This document shows, one piece after another, positions 26,554-36,774 of a stretch of DNA of 64,000 bases; the first letter of the stretch is position 1, and each line of letters opens with the position of its first letter. Origin of the DNA: Bradyrhizobium sp. CCBAU 53340 (GTDB lineage: Bacteria > Pseudomonadota > Alphaproteobacteria > Rhizobiales > Xanthobacteraceae); the NCBI RefSeq assembly GCF_015291645.1, contig NZ_CP030055.1, forward strand, positions 4,092,001-4,156,000, read 5' to 3'. The position numbers and the translations under genes are program-made. The notes beneath the pieces were generated by a model that saw nothing but the letters and a program-made list of their open reading frames with translations, was not told the DNA's origin and did no database searches.

Positions 26554-27438
26554 TCAGTTCACGCGCGTCCAGGTCTGGCCGCCGCAGAACATGCCGCCGA
26601 AGGCGCAGCCTTGCACGCGCAGGCGATCGCCTCCCTTCAGCGAGATCGTCGAATCGTAGGTTGAGCCGCTGTTAGGATCGAGGATGCGGCCGGACCATTT
26701 CTGGTCCTTGCCGGGCTTCATGTTGATCAGAACCTGTTCGCCGTTCTGATTCGATTTGCTGTCGACCGAATAGCCGCAGAGATTATTGCCGCACTGCTCG
26801 ATGCGGACCTTGCCTTCCTTCTCCTCGGTGAGCCAGACGCCGAGCGGTGAATTGAGATCGCGCGTAGGTGCGGCGGCAGGCGCCGGCGGTGCGACGGCCG
26901 CGGATTGAACCGGAGCGGGGGCAGGCGCCGGAGCGGGTGGTGGCGGCGGTGCCGGCGGCGCGGCCGCTACGGTCGGGGCCGGTGGTGGAGGCGGTGCGGG
27001 TGGCGCAGGCGGTACCGCGGCCACTGTCGGGGCAGCGCCCGGAGCCGGTTGCGGCGGCGGCACCATCTCTTCGGCCGGAGCGGTGGTGGCAGTCGCCGCC
27101 GGAGGCGGAACAGCCGGAGGTGGCGAGGCCGGAGGCGGCGCCGCGGCCGCAGGCGCTGGTTCTGCGGCGACAGGAGCGGGCGCCGGCGGCGGGGCGGGGG
27201 CGGCCGGTGTTTGCGGGTCGACCTTGGCTTGCTGCGGGACCTGCTGGTCCGGCTTGACGTCGTTCTTTTTGGCCTTCCTGGCCTTGGCCTGGCCGGTGTT
27301 GTCGTACACGCCGGGAATCTGGACCGTGCCGCGGTCGGGATCGATCCGGATGGTGCGCCCGCCATACTCGAACGTGTACTGCGCTTGCGCGGCGGTGCTC
27401 GCCAAAAGGAATGCGGCCGTGGCCAACAGCTTCCTCAT
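26554..27438 (-). CDS. DUF2147 domain protein with long Pro/Ala linker
   Basis: A 294-residue secreted protein. Signal peptide at 1-20 (RKLLATAAFLLASTAAQAQ), a short basic region with the YGGRTIRIDPDRGTVQIPG segment, then about 120 residues almost wholly Pro and Ala, and a C-terminal DUF2147 domain (SPLGVWLTEEKEGKVRIEQC, two Cys pairs, ending WTRVN). DUF2147 proteins are periplasmic or surface proteins of unknown role. The start is the ATG at 27438 with GGAGAT 6 bp upstream. The linker is encoded by GC-rich imperfect repeats. Confidence 0.85.
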   Translation of the reverse strand: MRKLLATAAFLLASTAAQAQYTFEYGGRTIRIDPDRGTVQIPGVYDNTGQAKARKAKKNDVKPDQQVPQQAKVDPQTPAAPAPPPAPAPVAAEPAPAAAAPPPASPPPAVPPPAATATTAPAEEMVPPPQPAPGAAPTVAAVPPAPPAPPPPPAPTVAAAPPAPPPPPAPAPAPAPVQSAAVAPPAPAAAPTRDLNSPLGVWLTEEKEGKVRIEQCGNNLCGYSVDSKSNQNGEQVLINMKPGKDQKWSGRILDPNSGSTYDSTISLKGGDRLRVQGCAFGGMFCGGQTWTRVN

Positions 27439-27614
27439 TTCCATCTCCCGAACAGGTGGTCCCCGCACCGAGGCTTACGCTTCGGCTCGATCCCGAAAAG
27501 TGATCTAGATCACTGTCACGGGTATGAGTCGCCTTCCAGCGGTTTCGGGTTCAATAACGCCGAACTCGGTCCAGAGTTGGACGGCTGGATGCGACCAGCC
27601 GCCGCGACCCCGAG

Positions 27615-27853
27615 CTACTTCTCCGGACAGCGCGAATCCGCGGCCTGCTCGGCGCGGGCCAACGCAACGTCGTTGGCCTTGTCGGTGTGGATCTCGACCG
27701 CGCCAAACAGACAGGCCTTCTCGCCGTTGATCGCGAACACCGAGAGCTCCTGGACCTAACGCTCGTCGTCACCGACGCGGCTCCAGGTGCGGATCATGCG
27801 CCGCCGGCTCTGGTCAGCGCGAGCGTGGCCACGAGCGCGATCATCAGCCGCAT
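27615..27853 (-). pseudogene. Remnant of a small secreted protein (frameshift and stop)
   Basis: On the minus strand an ATG at 27853 opens a signal-peptide-like frame, MRLMIALVATLALTRAGGA, that stops after 19 codons. In a different frame, after an in-frame TAG, the sequence reads QELSVFAINGEKACLFGAVE and continues to a stop at 27615 with the end AADSRCPEK. Joining the two with one frame change and replacing the TAG would give a normal small periplasmic protein of about 78 residues. It begins 1 bp after the PheC-like gene stop. Broken gene or sequencing error. Confidence 0.6.
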
Positions 27854-27854
27854 G

Positions 27855-28649
27855 CTAGTCGAACCAGGCCGCGTAGATCTTCTTGTAGCTGCCGTCCTCC
27901 ATGGAGATGTGCAGCCATTGGTCGACAAAGGCTTTCAGCGCCATGTCGCGCTGGAGCCAGTAGGCCTTCTCCGAAAAGTCGAACGGCTTGTCCGGATGCA
28001 CCGCGCAGAGCACGCCCGAGTTCTGCTTCTGCTGGTAGCGGGTCTCGGAGGCGTCCGTCATCATCAGATCGGCGTTGCCCTTGGCGATCTCGTGGAATAT
28101 CTCGGTGTTGTCGGGGAAGACGGTGATGTCGGCGTCCTTGATGTTGGCGCGCGCGAAACGCTCGTTGGTCCCGCCGGGATTGACGATGACACGGGTGCCT
28201 TTCTTGTCGATGTCGGCGAGCGTCTGATATTTGGCCGAGTCGGCGCAGCGCGCGATCGGCGTCTTGCCCTCGCGCATGATCGGGATCGAGAAGAAGCCCT
28301 TCTTCTGGCGGTCGAGGGTCACGGAGACGCCGCCCATGGCGATGTCGAACTGGTCGGCTTCGAAATCCTTCATCAGCTTCGGCCAGGCCGTGGGCACAAA
28401 CTCGACCTTGACGCCGAGCGCCTTGCCCAGCGCCTCCGCCATGTCGACGTCGAAGCCGGAGAACTGCTGCGTCGCCTTGTCCAGATAGGTGAAGGGCTTG
28501 TAGTCGCCTGTCATGCCGACGCGCAACGTGCCGCGCTTGACGATCTCGTCGAGGCGCGAGGCGGCCGGCTGCTGCGCGTAAGCCGAGAGGTTTGCCAGCA
28601 CCATCACGGCCAAAGCCGCCAGGATTCGGACAGTCATTCGAACAGTCAT
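27855..28649 (-). CDS. pheC: Periplasmic cyclohexadienyl dehydratase (PheC-like)
   Basis: A 264-residue protein with the fold of amino-acid binding proteins (SBP_bac_3). Several segments match PheC, the cyclohexadienyl (arogenate/prephenate) dehydratase of Pseudomonas, more closely than a transport protein: SRLDEIVKRGTLRVGMTGDY, DIAMGGVSVTLDRQ, VNPGGTNERFARANIKDADI, GNADLMMTDASETR, and the end FVDQWLHI. The signal peptide (MTVRMTVRILAALAVMVLAN) places it in the periplasm. No ABC permease or ATPase gene is nearby, in line with an enzyme. Start at 28649 behind AAAAGAG. Confidence 0.75.
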   Translation of the reverse strand: MTVRMTVRILAALAVMVLANLSAYAQQPAASRLDEIVKRGTLRVGMTGDYKPFTYLDKATQQFSGFDVDMAEALGKALGVKVEFVPTAWPKLMKDFEADQFDIAMGGVSVTLDRQKKGFFSIPIMREGKTPIARCADSAKYQTLADIDKKGTRVIVNPGGTNERFARANIKDADITVFPDNTEIFHEIAKGNADLMMTDASETRYQQKQNSGVLCAVHPDKPFDFSEKAYWLQRDMALKAFVDQWLHISMEDGSYKKIYAAWFD

Positions 28650-28751
28650 CTCTTTTCCACCCCTACCCAAGCTGTCATTGTGCAGCCCGCGAGAGCTCGA
28701 TTTAGACCAGATGCCAGTTTCTGGCGAGGCGGAATTGAAAGGAATCCTGGC

Positions 28752-29261
28752 GTGACGATGTCGATGTATGAGGCCTCGGTGGGCCTCTTCGTGCCTTACC
28801 TGCGCAACCTGTCCGTCCTTCTCGACAAGGGTGTCGCCTATGCCGAGACCCGCAAGTTCAATCCGGCGGTCCTGCTCGGCATGCGCTTGGCACCCAACAT
28901 GTACGATCTGGCCCAGCAGGTCGGCGAAGCCTGCCGCCACGCCACCGTTGCCCCGGCCTTGCTGGCACAGTGCGAACCGGTCGCGCTGCCGCCGCTGGAG
29001 CACGACATGGCCGGGCTTCAGGCGCGGATCGCCACCTCAATCGAATTCATTGAAAGCCTGCCATGCGCCGAGATCGATGCGGCGGCGGAGCTGAAGGTCT
29101 TCTTCAGGCTGAAGAACGGGACCGAGCTGCCCTTCACCGGGCGGACGCTGCTGCTCACCAACAGCATCCCGCAATTCTTCTTCCACGTCACGACGGCCTA
29201 CGACCTGCTGCGGCACGCAGGCGTCGAGCTCGTGAAGAAGGATTTCTTGGGGCGGAAGTAA
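28752..29261 (+). CDS. DUF1993 domain protein
   Basis: A 169-residue cytoplasmic protein of the DUF1993 family (DinB-like four-helix fold). The N-terminus SMYEASVGLFVPYLRNLSVL, the LAPNMYDLAQQVGEACRHAT region and the end FFFHVTTAYDLLRHAGVELV with KKDFLG are typical. The GTG at 28752 has GGA at good spacing; the ATG at 28758 is an alternative. Family members lack an experimentally fixed role. It is divergent from the pheC-like gene. Confidence 0.88.
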   Translation: MTMSMYEASVGLFVPYLRNLSVLLDKGVAYAETRKFNPAVLLGMRLAPNMYDLAQQVGEACRHATVAPALLAQCEPVALPPLEHDMAGLQARIATSIEFIESLPCAEIDAAAELKVFFRLKNGTELPFTGRTLLLTNSIPQFFFHVTTAYDLLRHAGVELVKKDFLGRK

Positions 29262-29732
29262 CTACGCCTCGCCCTTGCGCTCGTAATCGGCAAGCGAGCT
29301 GCGGCCGGCGATCTCGCTGCGCAGCAGCTCGAAGCGGCGGTGTGCCTCGTTCTCATGTTCGTCGACGAAGCGCACTGCGGCTTCGCTGGTCATGGGCCCG
29401 CTGACCACGGGGGCTGACTGCTCGCCGATGGTCTCGTGCACATAATACTGGCCGTCGTCGCCGCGATGGACCGTCCATTTCAAGCGGATCGCGACCATCG
29501 GTCCGGGGCCGACCTTGCTGTAACCGTCGGCATCGGCCGGGTGCTCCGGCACCAGCGGTTGCTCCTCGACCAGGGGATGCTCGTCGGAGGCCTGATGCTC
29601 GTCTGCGACCGAAGACTCATCGGCTGCCACCGTTTCCGTCTCGGTGTCGCGGACGACGAGAACGGGCTCGGGGTTCTCCAGGATGCTGGCGATGGTCGCC
29701 AGTGCATGGTCGGTCGGGTCGATCTCTGACAA
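29262..29732 (-). CDS. Conserved hypothetical acidic protein (156 aa)
   Basis: An acidic soluble protein. Residues 1-70 are rich in Glu, Asp, Val and Pro and likely disordered; the second half (GPMVAIRLKWTVHRGDDGQY, then a C-terminal helix) is more regular. No signal peptide and no recognised domain. The stop abuts that of the convergent DUF1993 gene. Codon use is typical of the chromosome. Confidence 0.65.
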   Translation of the reverse strand: MSEIDPTDHALATIASILENPEPVLVVRDTETETVAADESSVADEHQASDEHPLVEEQPLVPEHPADADGYSKVGPGPMVAIRLKWTVHRGDDGQYYVHETIGEQSAPVVSGPMTSEAAVRFVDEHENEAHRRFELLRSEIAGRSSLADYERKGEA

Positions 29733-29903
29733 GGGTCCATCCTCCAGCTCGACGCGGCCGGCAAGTCTGTCCCACTACCGCCGCGGCAGGGAACATTAGG
29801 CGCGTTTGATTAAGGCTGAGTTGGGGCCCGATCTGCACCAAAATGGGACGCATTCTGGCCATCCGAAGGCGGGCGGGCTGATCCGACCGCCTTCGGATTT
29901 AGC

Positions 29904-30893
29904 TCAGCCCAGCACGTCCTGATTGATGACGTTCTGCCTGATCGGATCGCCGTCGAGCACACTCAGGATGTTGCGCGCGGTCTGCTCGCTCATGCGCTGG
30001 ACCGCCTCGACGGTCACGCCGGCGACATGCGGAGCCATGATGACGTTGGGCAGCGCGAACAGCGCGTTGCTGACCGGAGGCGGCTCCACCTCGAACACGT
30101 CGATGCCGGCGCCGGCGAGCTTGCCGGAAGTCAGCGCATCGTACAGCGCAGATTCCTTCACGATGCCGCCACGGGCGGTGTTGATCAGATAGGATCTCGG
30201 CTTCATCCGGCCGATCCGCACCGCGTCAAATGAACCGACCGTTTCCGGTGTCTTCGGGCAGTGGATGGTAACGAAATCGGCGTTCGGCAGGGCGGCGTCG
30301 AGGTCGGTGACAGGCCCGCAGCCGGCGGCCTTGATCTCAGCAGCAGGCTTGTAGGGATCGTAGACCTGCACGTTCATTTCCATGGCCAGGCAGCGCTTGG
30401 CGGTGCGGCTGCCGATGCGGCCGAAGCCGACGATCAGCACGGTCTTGCCGTAAAGGTCGAACGGCAGCATGCCGAGCCGCTCGGCCCATTTGCCGTCCTT
30501 GACGCAGGAATGCATCTCCTGCGCGCGCTTGGCCAGCGTCAGCATCATGAACAGCGCCGCTTCCGCGACCGAGGGCGAGTTCGCGCTGCCGGCGACCATC
30601 AGCGGCACCTTGCGGCGGGAGAGGGCGGGCACGTCGACGGCGTCGTAACCGACGCCGATGCGGGTCACCACCTTCATGTCGCGGGCCGCCTCGAGCTCAG
30701 TCTCGCCGAACGCAGTGGCGCCGAGCGCCACGCCGTGAACCGGCGCATGACTCTTCAGCAGGGCCTCAAAATCCTTGGCGGAGATCAGGTTCGCAAACTC
30801 GACCAGCTCGATATCGTCCCGCTGGGTGAGGAGGGCGCGTGCCCCTTGCGACAAAGTTTGTGTAACGAAAATCTTCTTCTTGTTGGTCGTCAT
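29904..30893 (-). CDS. D-2-hydroxyacid dehydrogenase (SerA/phosphoglycerate dehydrogenase-like)
   Basis: A 329-residue NAD-dependent dehydrogenase. It has the Rossmann motif VLIVGFGRIGSRTAKRCLAM, catalytic Arg in INTARGGIVKESAL, the Glu of FEVEPPP, and the His in PNVIMAPHVAGVT. There is no ACT regulatory domain, so serine synthesis is less likely than a catabolic role. It is last in the order binding protein, permease, permease, ATPase, dehydrogenase, with 35 bp to the ATPase gene, suggesting that it oxidises or reduces an imported hydroxyacid or a derivative. Confidence 0.88.
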   Translation of the reverse strand: MTTNKKKIFVTQTLSQGARALLTQRDDIELVEFANLISAKDFEALLKSHAPVHGVALGATAFGETELEAARDMKVVTRIGVGYDAVDVPALSRRKVPLMVAGSANSPSVAEAALFMMLTLAKRAQEMHSCVKDGKWAERLGMLPFDLYGKTVLIVGFGRIGSRTAKRCLAMEMNVQVYDPYKPAAEIKAAGCGPVTDLDAALPNADFVTIHCPKTPETVGSFDAVRIGRMKPRSYLINTARGGIVKESALYDALTSGKLAGAGIDVFEVEPPPVSNALFALPNVIMAPHVAGVTVEAVQRMSEQTARNILSVLDGDPIRQNVINQDVLG

Positions 30894-30928
30894 CGCTCCC
30901 TGCCTGCTCCACGTTTCTCGAGCCGGCG

Positions 30929-32029
<1,101 letters not shown>

Positions 32030-32049
32030 TGCACTTCAACCCCTCGATA

Positions 32050-32961
32050 TCAACCCTTTGTCGCACCGGCGGTCAGGCCGGCAATGTAATAGTCCATCAG
32101 GAAGGCGTAGATGATCAGCGGCGGTGCGGCGCCGAGCAGCGCGCCCGTCATGATCTGCCCCCAGTTGAACACGTCGCCCTTGATCAGCGTGGTGATGATG
32201 CCGACCGGCAGCACCAGCTGGTCCACCGACGTCGTGAACACCAGGGGGTAGAGGAACTGGGCCCAGGACACCGTGAAGGCGAAGATCGTCGCCGCGATCA
32301 GTCCCGGGAGCGCCACCGGAATGAAGATCCGCAGCAGGGTCTGGAGCCAGGATGCGCCGTCGATGATCGCGGCCTCGTCGAGCTCCTTCGGGATCGAGGC
32401 AAAATAACCGATCATGATCCAGGTGCAGAACGGCACGGTGAGCGTCGGATAGACCAACACCAGCACATACCAGCGGTTCAGCAACGTGATGCCGATGAGA
32501 TCCTGGATCACCGCCAGCATCTTGAACAGCGGAATGAACAGCAGGCTGTCCGGAATGAGGTAGGTGAGGAAGACGCCGGTCGCGAGCGTCGCCGAGCCCC
32601 AGAACTTCATCCGTGCCAGCGCGAACGCCGCGGGGATGCTGATCAGCATCGTCACGATCACCACCACGATCGAGATGATCGACGAGTTCCAGAAGAACCG
32701 CAAAAACTGGTTCGAGGTCAGCAGCTCGACGTAGTTCGAGAGCGTTGGGTGAAACACCCACCACGGATTGGTCGCCGCCGAAATCTCCGCGCTGCCCTTG
32801 AGCGAAGTGATCAACATGTAGACCGGCGGCGTCAGGAAGAAGATCGCAAACAGCACCAGGAAGAAATAGGACCAGCGCAGCGCCCAGGCGCGGTCCCGAC
32901 TCATGCTGCCGAGCTTGACCTTGCGCGACGGTCCGGCTTTGTCAATTGCGAGTGTGCTCAT
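32050..32961 (-). CDS. Carbohydrate ABC transporter permease (MalG family)
   Basis: A 303-residue inner membrane protein with six transmembrane helices. The N-terminal helix SYFFLVLFAIFFLTPPVYML and the EAA loop (PKELDEAAIIDGASWLQTLL with RIFIPVALPG) are characteristic of the MalG half. Its start overlaps the stop of the preceding permease gene by 1 bp; the ATPase gene follows 20 bp later. Confidence 0.92.
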   Translation of the reverse strand: MSTLAIDKAGPSRKVKLGSMSRDRAWALRWSYFFLVLFAIFFLTPPVYMLITSLKGSAEISAATNPWWVFHPTLSNYVELLTSNQFLRFFWNSSIISIVVVIVTMLISIPAAFALARMKFWGSATLATGVFLTYLIPDSLLFIPLFKMLAVIQDLIGITLLNRWYVLVLVYPTLTVPFCTWIMIGYFASIPKELDEAAIIDGASWLQTLLRIFIPVALPGLIAATIFAFTVSWAQFLYPLVFTTSVDQLVLPVGIITTLIKGDVFNWGQIMTGALLGAAPPLIIYAFLMDYYIAGLTAGATKG

Positions 32962-33896
32962 CAGGCTTCGTTCCCGCGTTTGGAGACGTCGCGCAGGATG
33001 AAGATCGCTGCGACGGCGAGGATCGGTACCATGAACAGCGAGACGCAGGCGCCGAGGGGGATGTCATTGCTCTGGATGCCGACCTGGAACGCCCAGGTCG
33101 CGAACAGTTGCGTCGTATCCAGCGGCCCGCCCGCGGTCAGGATGCGCACGATGTCGAAATTGGCGAAGGTCACGATCAGGGAGAACAGCGTGGTGATCGC
33201 GATGATGTTGCGCATCATCGGAAGCGTGACGTACCAAATCTTCTGCCACCAATTGGCGCCGTCGATCGCGGCTGCCTCGTAGAGCTGGTCTGGCACGGAT
33301 TTCAGCGCGGCGAGATACATGATCAAGAAGAACGGCGCGCCGTACCAGACGTTGACGAGGATGACGGAGAAGCGTGCCCAGAAGGTCTCACCGAGCCACG
33401 GGACCGGGCCGACGCCGAAGAAGGACAGCGTGTAGTTGAAGGCGCTGTAGGACGGGTCGAACAGCCACAGCCAGGCCAGCGTGCTCATCGCCGGCGGAAT
33501 CACCCAGGGCACCAGCAGCATGCCACGCCATTTGCGCTGCTTCTTGCCGGGGATGTTGTGGACGAAATGCGCGACGATGAAACCGATCAGCGCCTTGAAG
33601 ATCACGGCGGTGACCGCGAAGATGCAGGACTGCTTCACCACCATCCAGAACGTCTCGCGCTTGAACAGGAAGGTGAAGTTGCCGAGGCCGACGAACTTCT
33701 GCATCGACTTGTTGAGAGTCGCCAGGTGCACCGAATAGACGGCAGGATAGAGCACCAGGAGGACAATCACGAGGATCAGGGGGAGCGTCAGGAAGAACGC
33801 CACCGTCGATTTTCGTCCTAGCGTATTGCGCAGGCTCGCGCCCTTGCGTCGGCTGGTGCGGTCGACGCGACCTTGTTCTACGACGATATCGGCCAT
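32961..33896 (-). CDS. Carbohydrate ABC transporter permease (MalF family)
   Basis: A 311-residue inner membrane permease. The start ATG at 33896 follows AAGGAC; longer in-frame starts extend into the leader. Transmembrane helices begin at VAFFLTLPLILVIVLLVLYP, and the EAA loop is DQLYEAAAIDGANWWQKIWY followed by VTLPMM. Pairs with the MalG-type permease to form the channel. Confidence 0.92.
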   Translation of the reverse strand: MADIVVEQGRVDRTSRRKGASLRNTLGRKSTVAFFLTLPLILVIVLLVLYPAVYSVHLATLNKSMQKFVGLGNFTFLFKRETFWMVVKQSCIFAVTAVIFKALIGFIVAHFVHNIPGKKQRKWRGMLLVPWVIPPAMSTLAWLWLFDPSYSAFNYTLSFFGVGPVPWLGETFWARFSVILVNVWYGAPFFLIMYLAALKSVPDQLYEAAAIDGANWWQKIWYVTLPMMRNIIAITTLFSLIVTFANFDIVRILTAGGPLDTTQLFATWAFQVGIQSNDIPLGACVSLFMVPILAVAAIFILRDVSKRGNEA

Positions 33897-34023
33897 GAGG
33901 CAGCGTCCTTGCTGGATGTCCATCGACAAAGCCGACCGCATTGGTCGGCTTCTCGTGCGGGCGGATCGGAGCCGTGGGCGGCTCACGCGCGAATGGCGTG
34001 AACCGCCCTGGCACACCCCGGCG

Positions 34024-35367
34024 TCAACTCCGCATGAAGCCTTCGCACTCGCTCTCGGCCCAGGCGAGCGTATCTTCCATCTTCTCGCCTTGAGCGTAGC
34101 GGAGCACCATCTTGGTCAGCGTCGCCTGATTATAGATCTGCTCCGCGATCTTTGGCGGCGCCGGCGCGGCCGCAATCGACAATGTCTGATGATTGTAGGG
34201 GTTCGGATAGTGATAGAGAGTGCCCTTCGGGGGCGCTTCTTCGGCCCAGGTCTTCAGTGTTGTCATATTTGCATATGCCGGCAGATCGTAGCCGCCGCTT
34301 GCCTGAACGAACTTTTCAATTGAGGATGGTTGTGACAGGTGGCTCAGCAGGCTCTTGGCTGCTTCCTTGTTCTTGGAGAATTTCCAGATGCTCCAGAAGA
34401 ACGGTTGGAACGGCGCAAATCGGCCCTTCGGGCCAGAGGGCATGCCATGCGTCCAGCATTGCTCCGCAACTTGAGGAGCATCGCGCTTGGCAACCGCCCA
34501 GGCGCTCGGGGGATTCATGATCAGCGCGCCGCGCCCAGAGATCAGCCACTTGTTGTTCGAGGCGTCGTCCCATGACGGCGCGTCCGCGGGCAGGAACGCG
34601 ATCAGCTTCTTGTAGTATTCGAGCGCCTGGCGAACTGCGTCCGTCTTCACGGTGATGTCGCCCTTGGCGTTGACGAGTTCGGCGCCGAACGACTGGAAGA
34701 TCGCACCTGCGGTGTCGATACTGTCCGGAGTTTGGCCGAGGCCGATGCCGAAGGGGAAGCCGCCCTTTTGGCAGGCTTCAGCGGCCTTGAGGAACGTATC
34801 CATCGTCCAGTTGTCGGCCTTGGGCGGTGAACCGGCCGGATACATTTCCTGGACATCGATATTCGCGTATTTCTTCATAAGATCGATACGCGAGCAGGGA
34901 CCTTTGATCTGACTACCAGCGGTCCCAGGCACGGCGAGCCATTTGCCGCCGGACTGACCAAGATACTTGACCGTGCCGTTCACCTCGCCGTTCTGCTTGA
35001 TGACCGGCTCCATGACGTCGTTGACCGGTTCAAGCAGATCGTCATAGGCGTGCGGCTGCCAGCCGATTTGAGACGACAGGATATCGTGACCGGACTGGGC
35101 CTGCGCTTCGGCGGCCATCGTCAGAAGAAGCTTGTTGCCCTGGCTGGTGATATAGTCGATGGAAACCTCGACCTTCTCCTTCGCAGCCCATTCATTGACG
35201 AGATCGGTCGAGGCCTTGTTGGCGTCGGGGACCCAGTGATCCCAGAAGCCGATCGAGAGTTTGCCGGCGGCGTAAGCGCCGCGGACATAGGGCGCCGTGA
35301 TCAGCGCCGCGGAGGACATTGCAGTGGCAGCCACAAATTGACGTCGCGTCAGCCTTTTGCGTGACAT
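34024..35367 (-). CDS. ABC transporter sugar-type substrate-binding protein (Tat-exported)
   Basis: A 447-residue periplasmic binding protein of the SBP_bac_1 family. The N-terminus MSRKRLTRRQFVAATAMSSA has the twin-arginine motif RRQFVA, so it is exported folded. Mature regions include KLSIGFWDHWVPDANKAS and FGIGLGQTPDSIDTAGAIFQ. It is first in the operon; 128 bp separate it from the MalF-type permease gene. Substrate not known; the dehydrogenase in the operon suggests a sugar acid or polyol. A T-rich tract upstream (35400-35460, plus strand) would form an A-rich leader. Confidence 0.9.
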   Translation of the reverse strand: MSRKRLTRRQFVAATAMSSAALITAPYVRGAYAAGKLSIGFWDHWVPDANKASTDLVNEWAAKEKVEVSIDYITSQGNKLLLTMAAEAQAQSGHDILSSQIGWQPHAYDDLLEPVNDVMEPVIKQNGEVNGTVKYLGQSGGKWLAVPGTAGSQIKGPCSRIDLMKKYANIDVQEMYPAGSPPKADNWTMDTFLKAAEACQKGGFPFGIGLGQTPDSIDTAGAIFQSFGAELVNAKGDITVKTDAVRQALEYYKKLIAFLPADAPSWDDASNNKWLISGRGALIMNPPSAWAVAKRDAPQVAEQCWTHGMPSGPKGRFAPFQPFFWSIWKFSKNKEAAKSLLSHLSQPSSIEKFVQASGGYDLPAYANMTTLKTWAEEAPPKGTLYHYPNPYNHQTLSIAAAPAPPKIAEQIYNQATLTKMVLRYAQGEKMEDTLAWAESECEGFMRS

Positions 35368-35839
35368 CTCGTTTTCCTCGCCTTGGTTTGTCCTATTGTT
35401 CTGTCGTTTCCTCTGAATTTTCCAAGTTTGCTTTTTGATTTTGTTGTTGGACGTTTCTTGTTGGCCTCGTCATTCCCAGCGGCAAATCACGCGAGGGACG
35501 CGGCAAATTGGTAGCGCGATCAGATCATGATTGGTTGCGTCTGTCGAGAAAACCGAATGCCTCGATCTCTAGAACTAACGTTGTGTATGGGACAGCGATG
35601 GCGCACTTGCTCGGCCTGAGCTGGGCAGCTCTTATTGCGACGCACACGCCGAGCGAAGCCACCAAATGATCCGTGCGCAATTACGCCGCAGTTCCGAATG
35701 AGCTTGCATTGCCGCTTCGCGCCAAAGGTCTTTCCGGCGGGGACAGCGACGGTCCCTACCTAGACCTCGGCTCGGCGAAAACGGTAGAGTTGCAACCGGC
35801 AGGAGGCCTGCCGTTCCCTTAAAAGGCAAGCAGATCAAG
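35368..35839. other. Intergenic region between divergent genes
   Basis: About 470 bp that should contain promoters for the ABC operon (minus) and the LTXXQ-type gene (plus). Part of it (35400-35460) is markedly T-rich. A small hairpin, CGGCAGG-agg-CCTGCCG, lies near 35800-35816. A 23-codon frame at 35599 is probably accidental. No gene supported. Confidence 0.5.
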
Positions 35840-36664
35840 ATGGAGACCCAAATGATCAACCCGGCGCCGCCTGCGCGGCTTGGCCTGCGACGAGGGCTTG
35901 CGCTCGGGTCCGTGCTGATACTGCTCGTCGGCGCGGCCGCGGTTGCGAATGCACAAGGTTTGGTCAAGGGCGTCCAGGACGGGGCGGCGGCCGGTAACAA
36001 GGCGGCGGGGCCCGTTGGCGGCGTCCTCGGTGGTGCCATTGGCGGCGTGGTCGGCGTCTTCACCGGCGTGCTCGGCGTCGGGAATAACAACAATAACCAG
36101 GCGCCGGCTGCCAAGGACGCGACCAAGGATGCCACCAAGGACGCCAGCAAGGATTCGAAGCAGCCGGGTGCCGGCAAGGACAAGGACGCCAAGAGCGCGA
36201 AGGCTGGCAAGGGTACCAAAGCGACCAAGGAAGCCAAGAACGCGCCCCAGGGCAATGACAACGCCAATAAGGACGTCACGGTCCTGACCCAGACCGGCGC
36301 GCCACAGCTGACCGCCGACCAGATCGTCGCCAACAGCGATTCCTATATCGAGCGGATCAAGACCGAGCTGAACCTCACGCCCGATCAGGAGAAGCACTGG
36401 TTCGGCTTCTCCAGTGCCATGCATTATCTGGGGCACAATGGCGCGGAGCGGCTCAACCTGCGCATTGCGCGGGCCAAGCGCGATCCGCCTGACGACATCA
36501 TCGAGCAGATGCGCAACGAGGCGCAGTTCCTGATCGACCGCGCCGCCGACCAGCGCAACGTCGCCGATGCCGCCGAACCGTTGTACTCGAGCCTCGACGA
36601 CAAGCAGAAGGAGCTGTTCATCCAGGAAATGGTTCGCCTCAGCCACGAGCGCGGGCTGGATTGA
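35840..36664 (+). CDS. Periplasmic LTXXQ-motif (Spy/CpxP-like) protein
   Basis: A 274-residue exported protein. A signal peptide (LALGSVLILLVGAAAVANAQ) is followed by a Gly/Val-rich stretch, then a Lys/Asp/Ala low-complexity segment with repeated KDATKDA units, and a helical C-terminal domain with two LTXXQ-type motifs (LNLTPDQEKHWFGF and YSSLDDKQKELF), as in Spy/CpxP periplasmic chaperone-like proteins. The ATG at 35840 is used; the ATG at 35852 with GGAGA 5 bp upstream is equally possible. Confidence 0.78.
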   Translation: METQMINPAPPARLGLRRGLALGSVLILLVGAAAVANAQGLVKGVQDGAAAGNKAAGPVGGVLGGAIGGVVGVFTGVLGVGNNNNNQAPAAKDATKDATKDASKDSKQPGAGKDKDAKSAKAGKGTKATKEAKNAPQGNDNANKDVTVLTQTGAPQLTADQIVANSDSYIERIKTELNLTPDQEKHWFGFSSAMHYLGHNGAERLNLRIARAKRDPPDDIIEQMRNEAQFLIDRAADQRNVADAAEPLYSSLDDKQKELFIQEMVRLSHERGLD

Positions 36665-36774
36665 TCAAGTTGGATCGGATCATCCGCGCTGAAATTAACG
36701 GCGCCTGCCACGATTTCGTGAATGCTTTCTGCAATTGAGTATGCTTAGCTTCGCAAGGTGGCTGCGAGGTTGAG

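Noticed and set aside
27687..28751. Extended plus-strand frame reaching the DUF1993 gene
   Set aside because: The first 355 codons are the antisense of the PheC-like gene; only the part from about 28752 is real.
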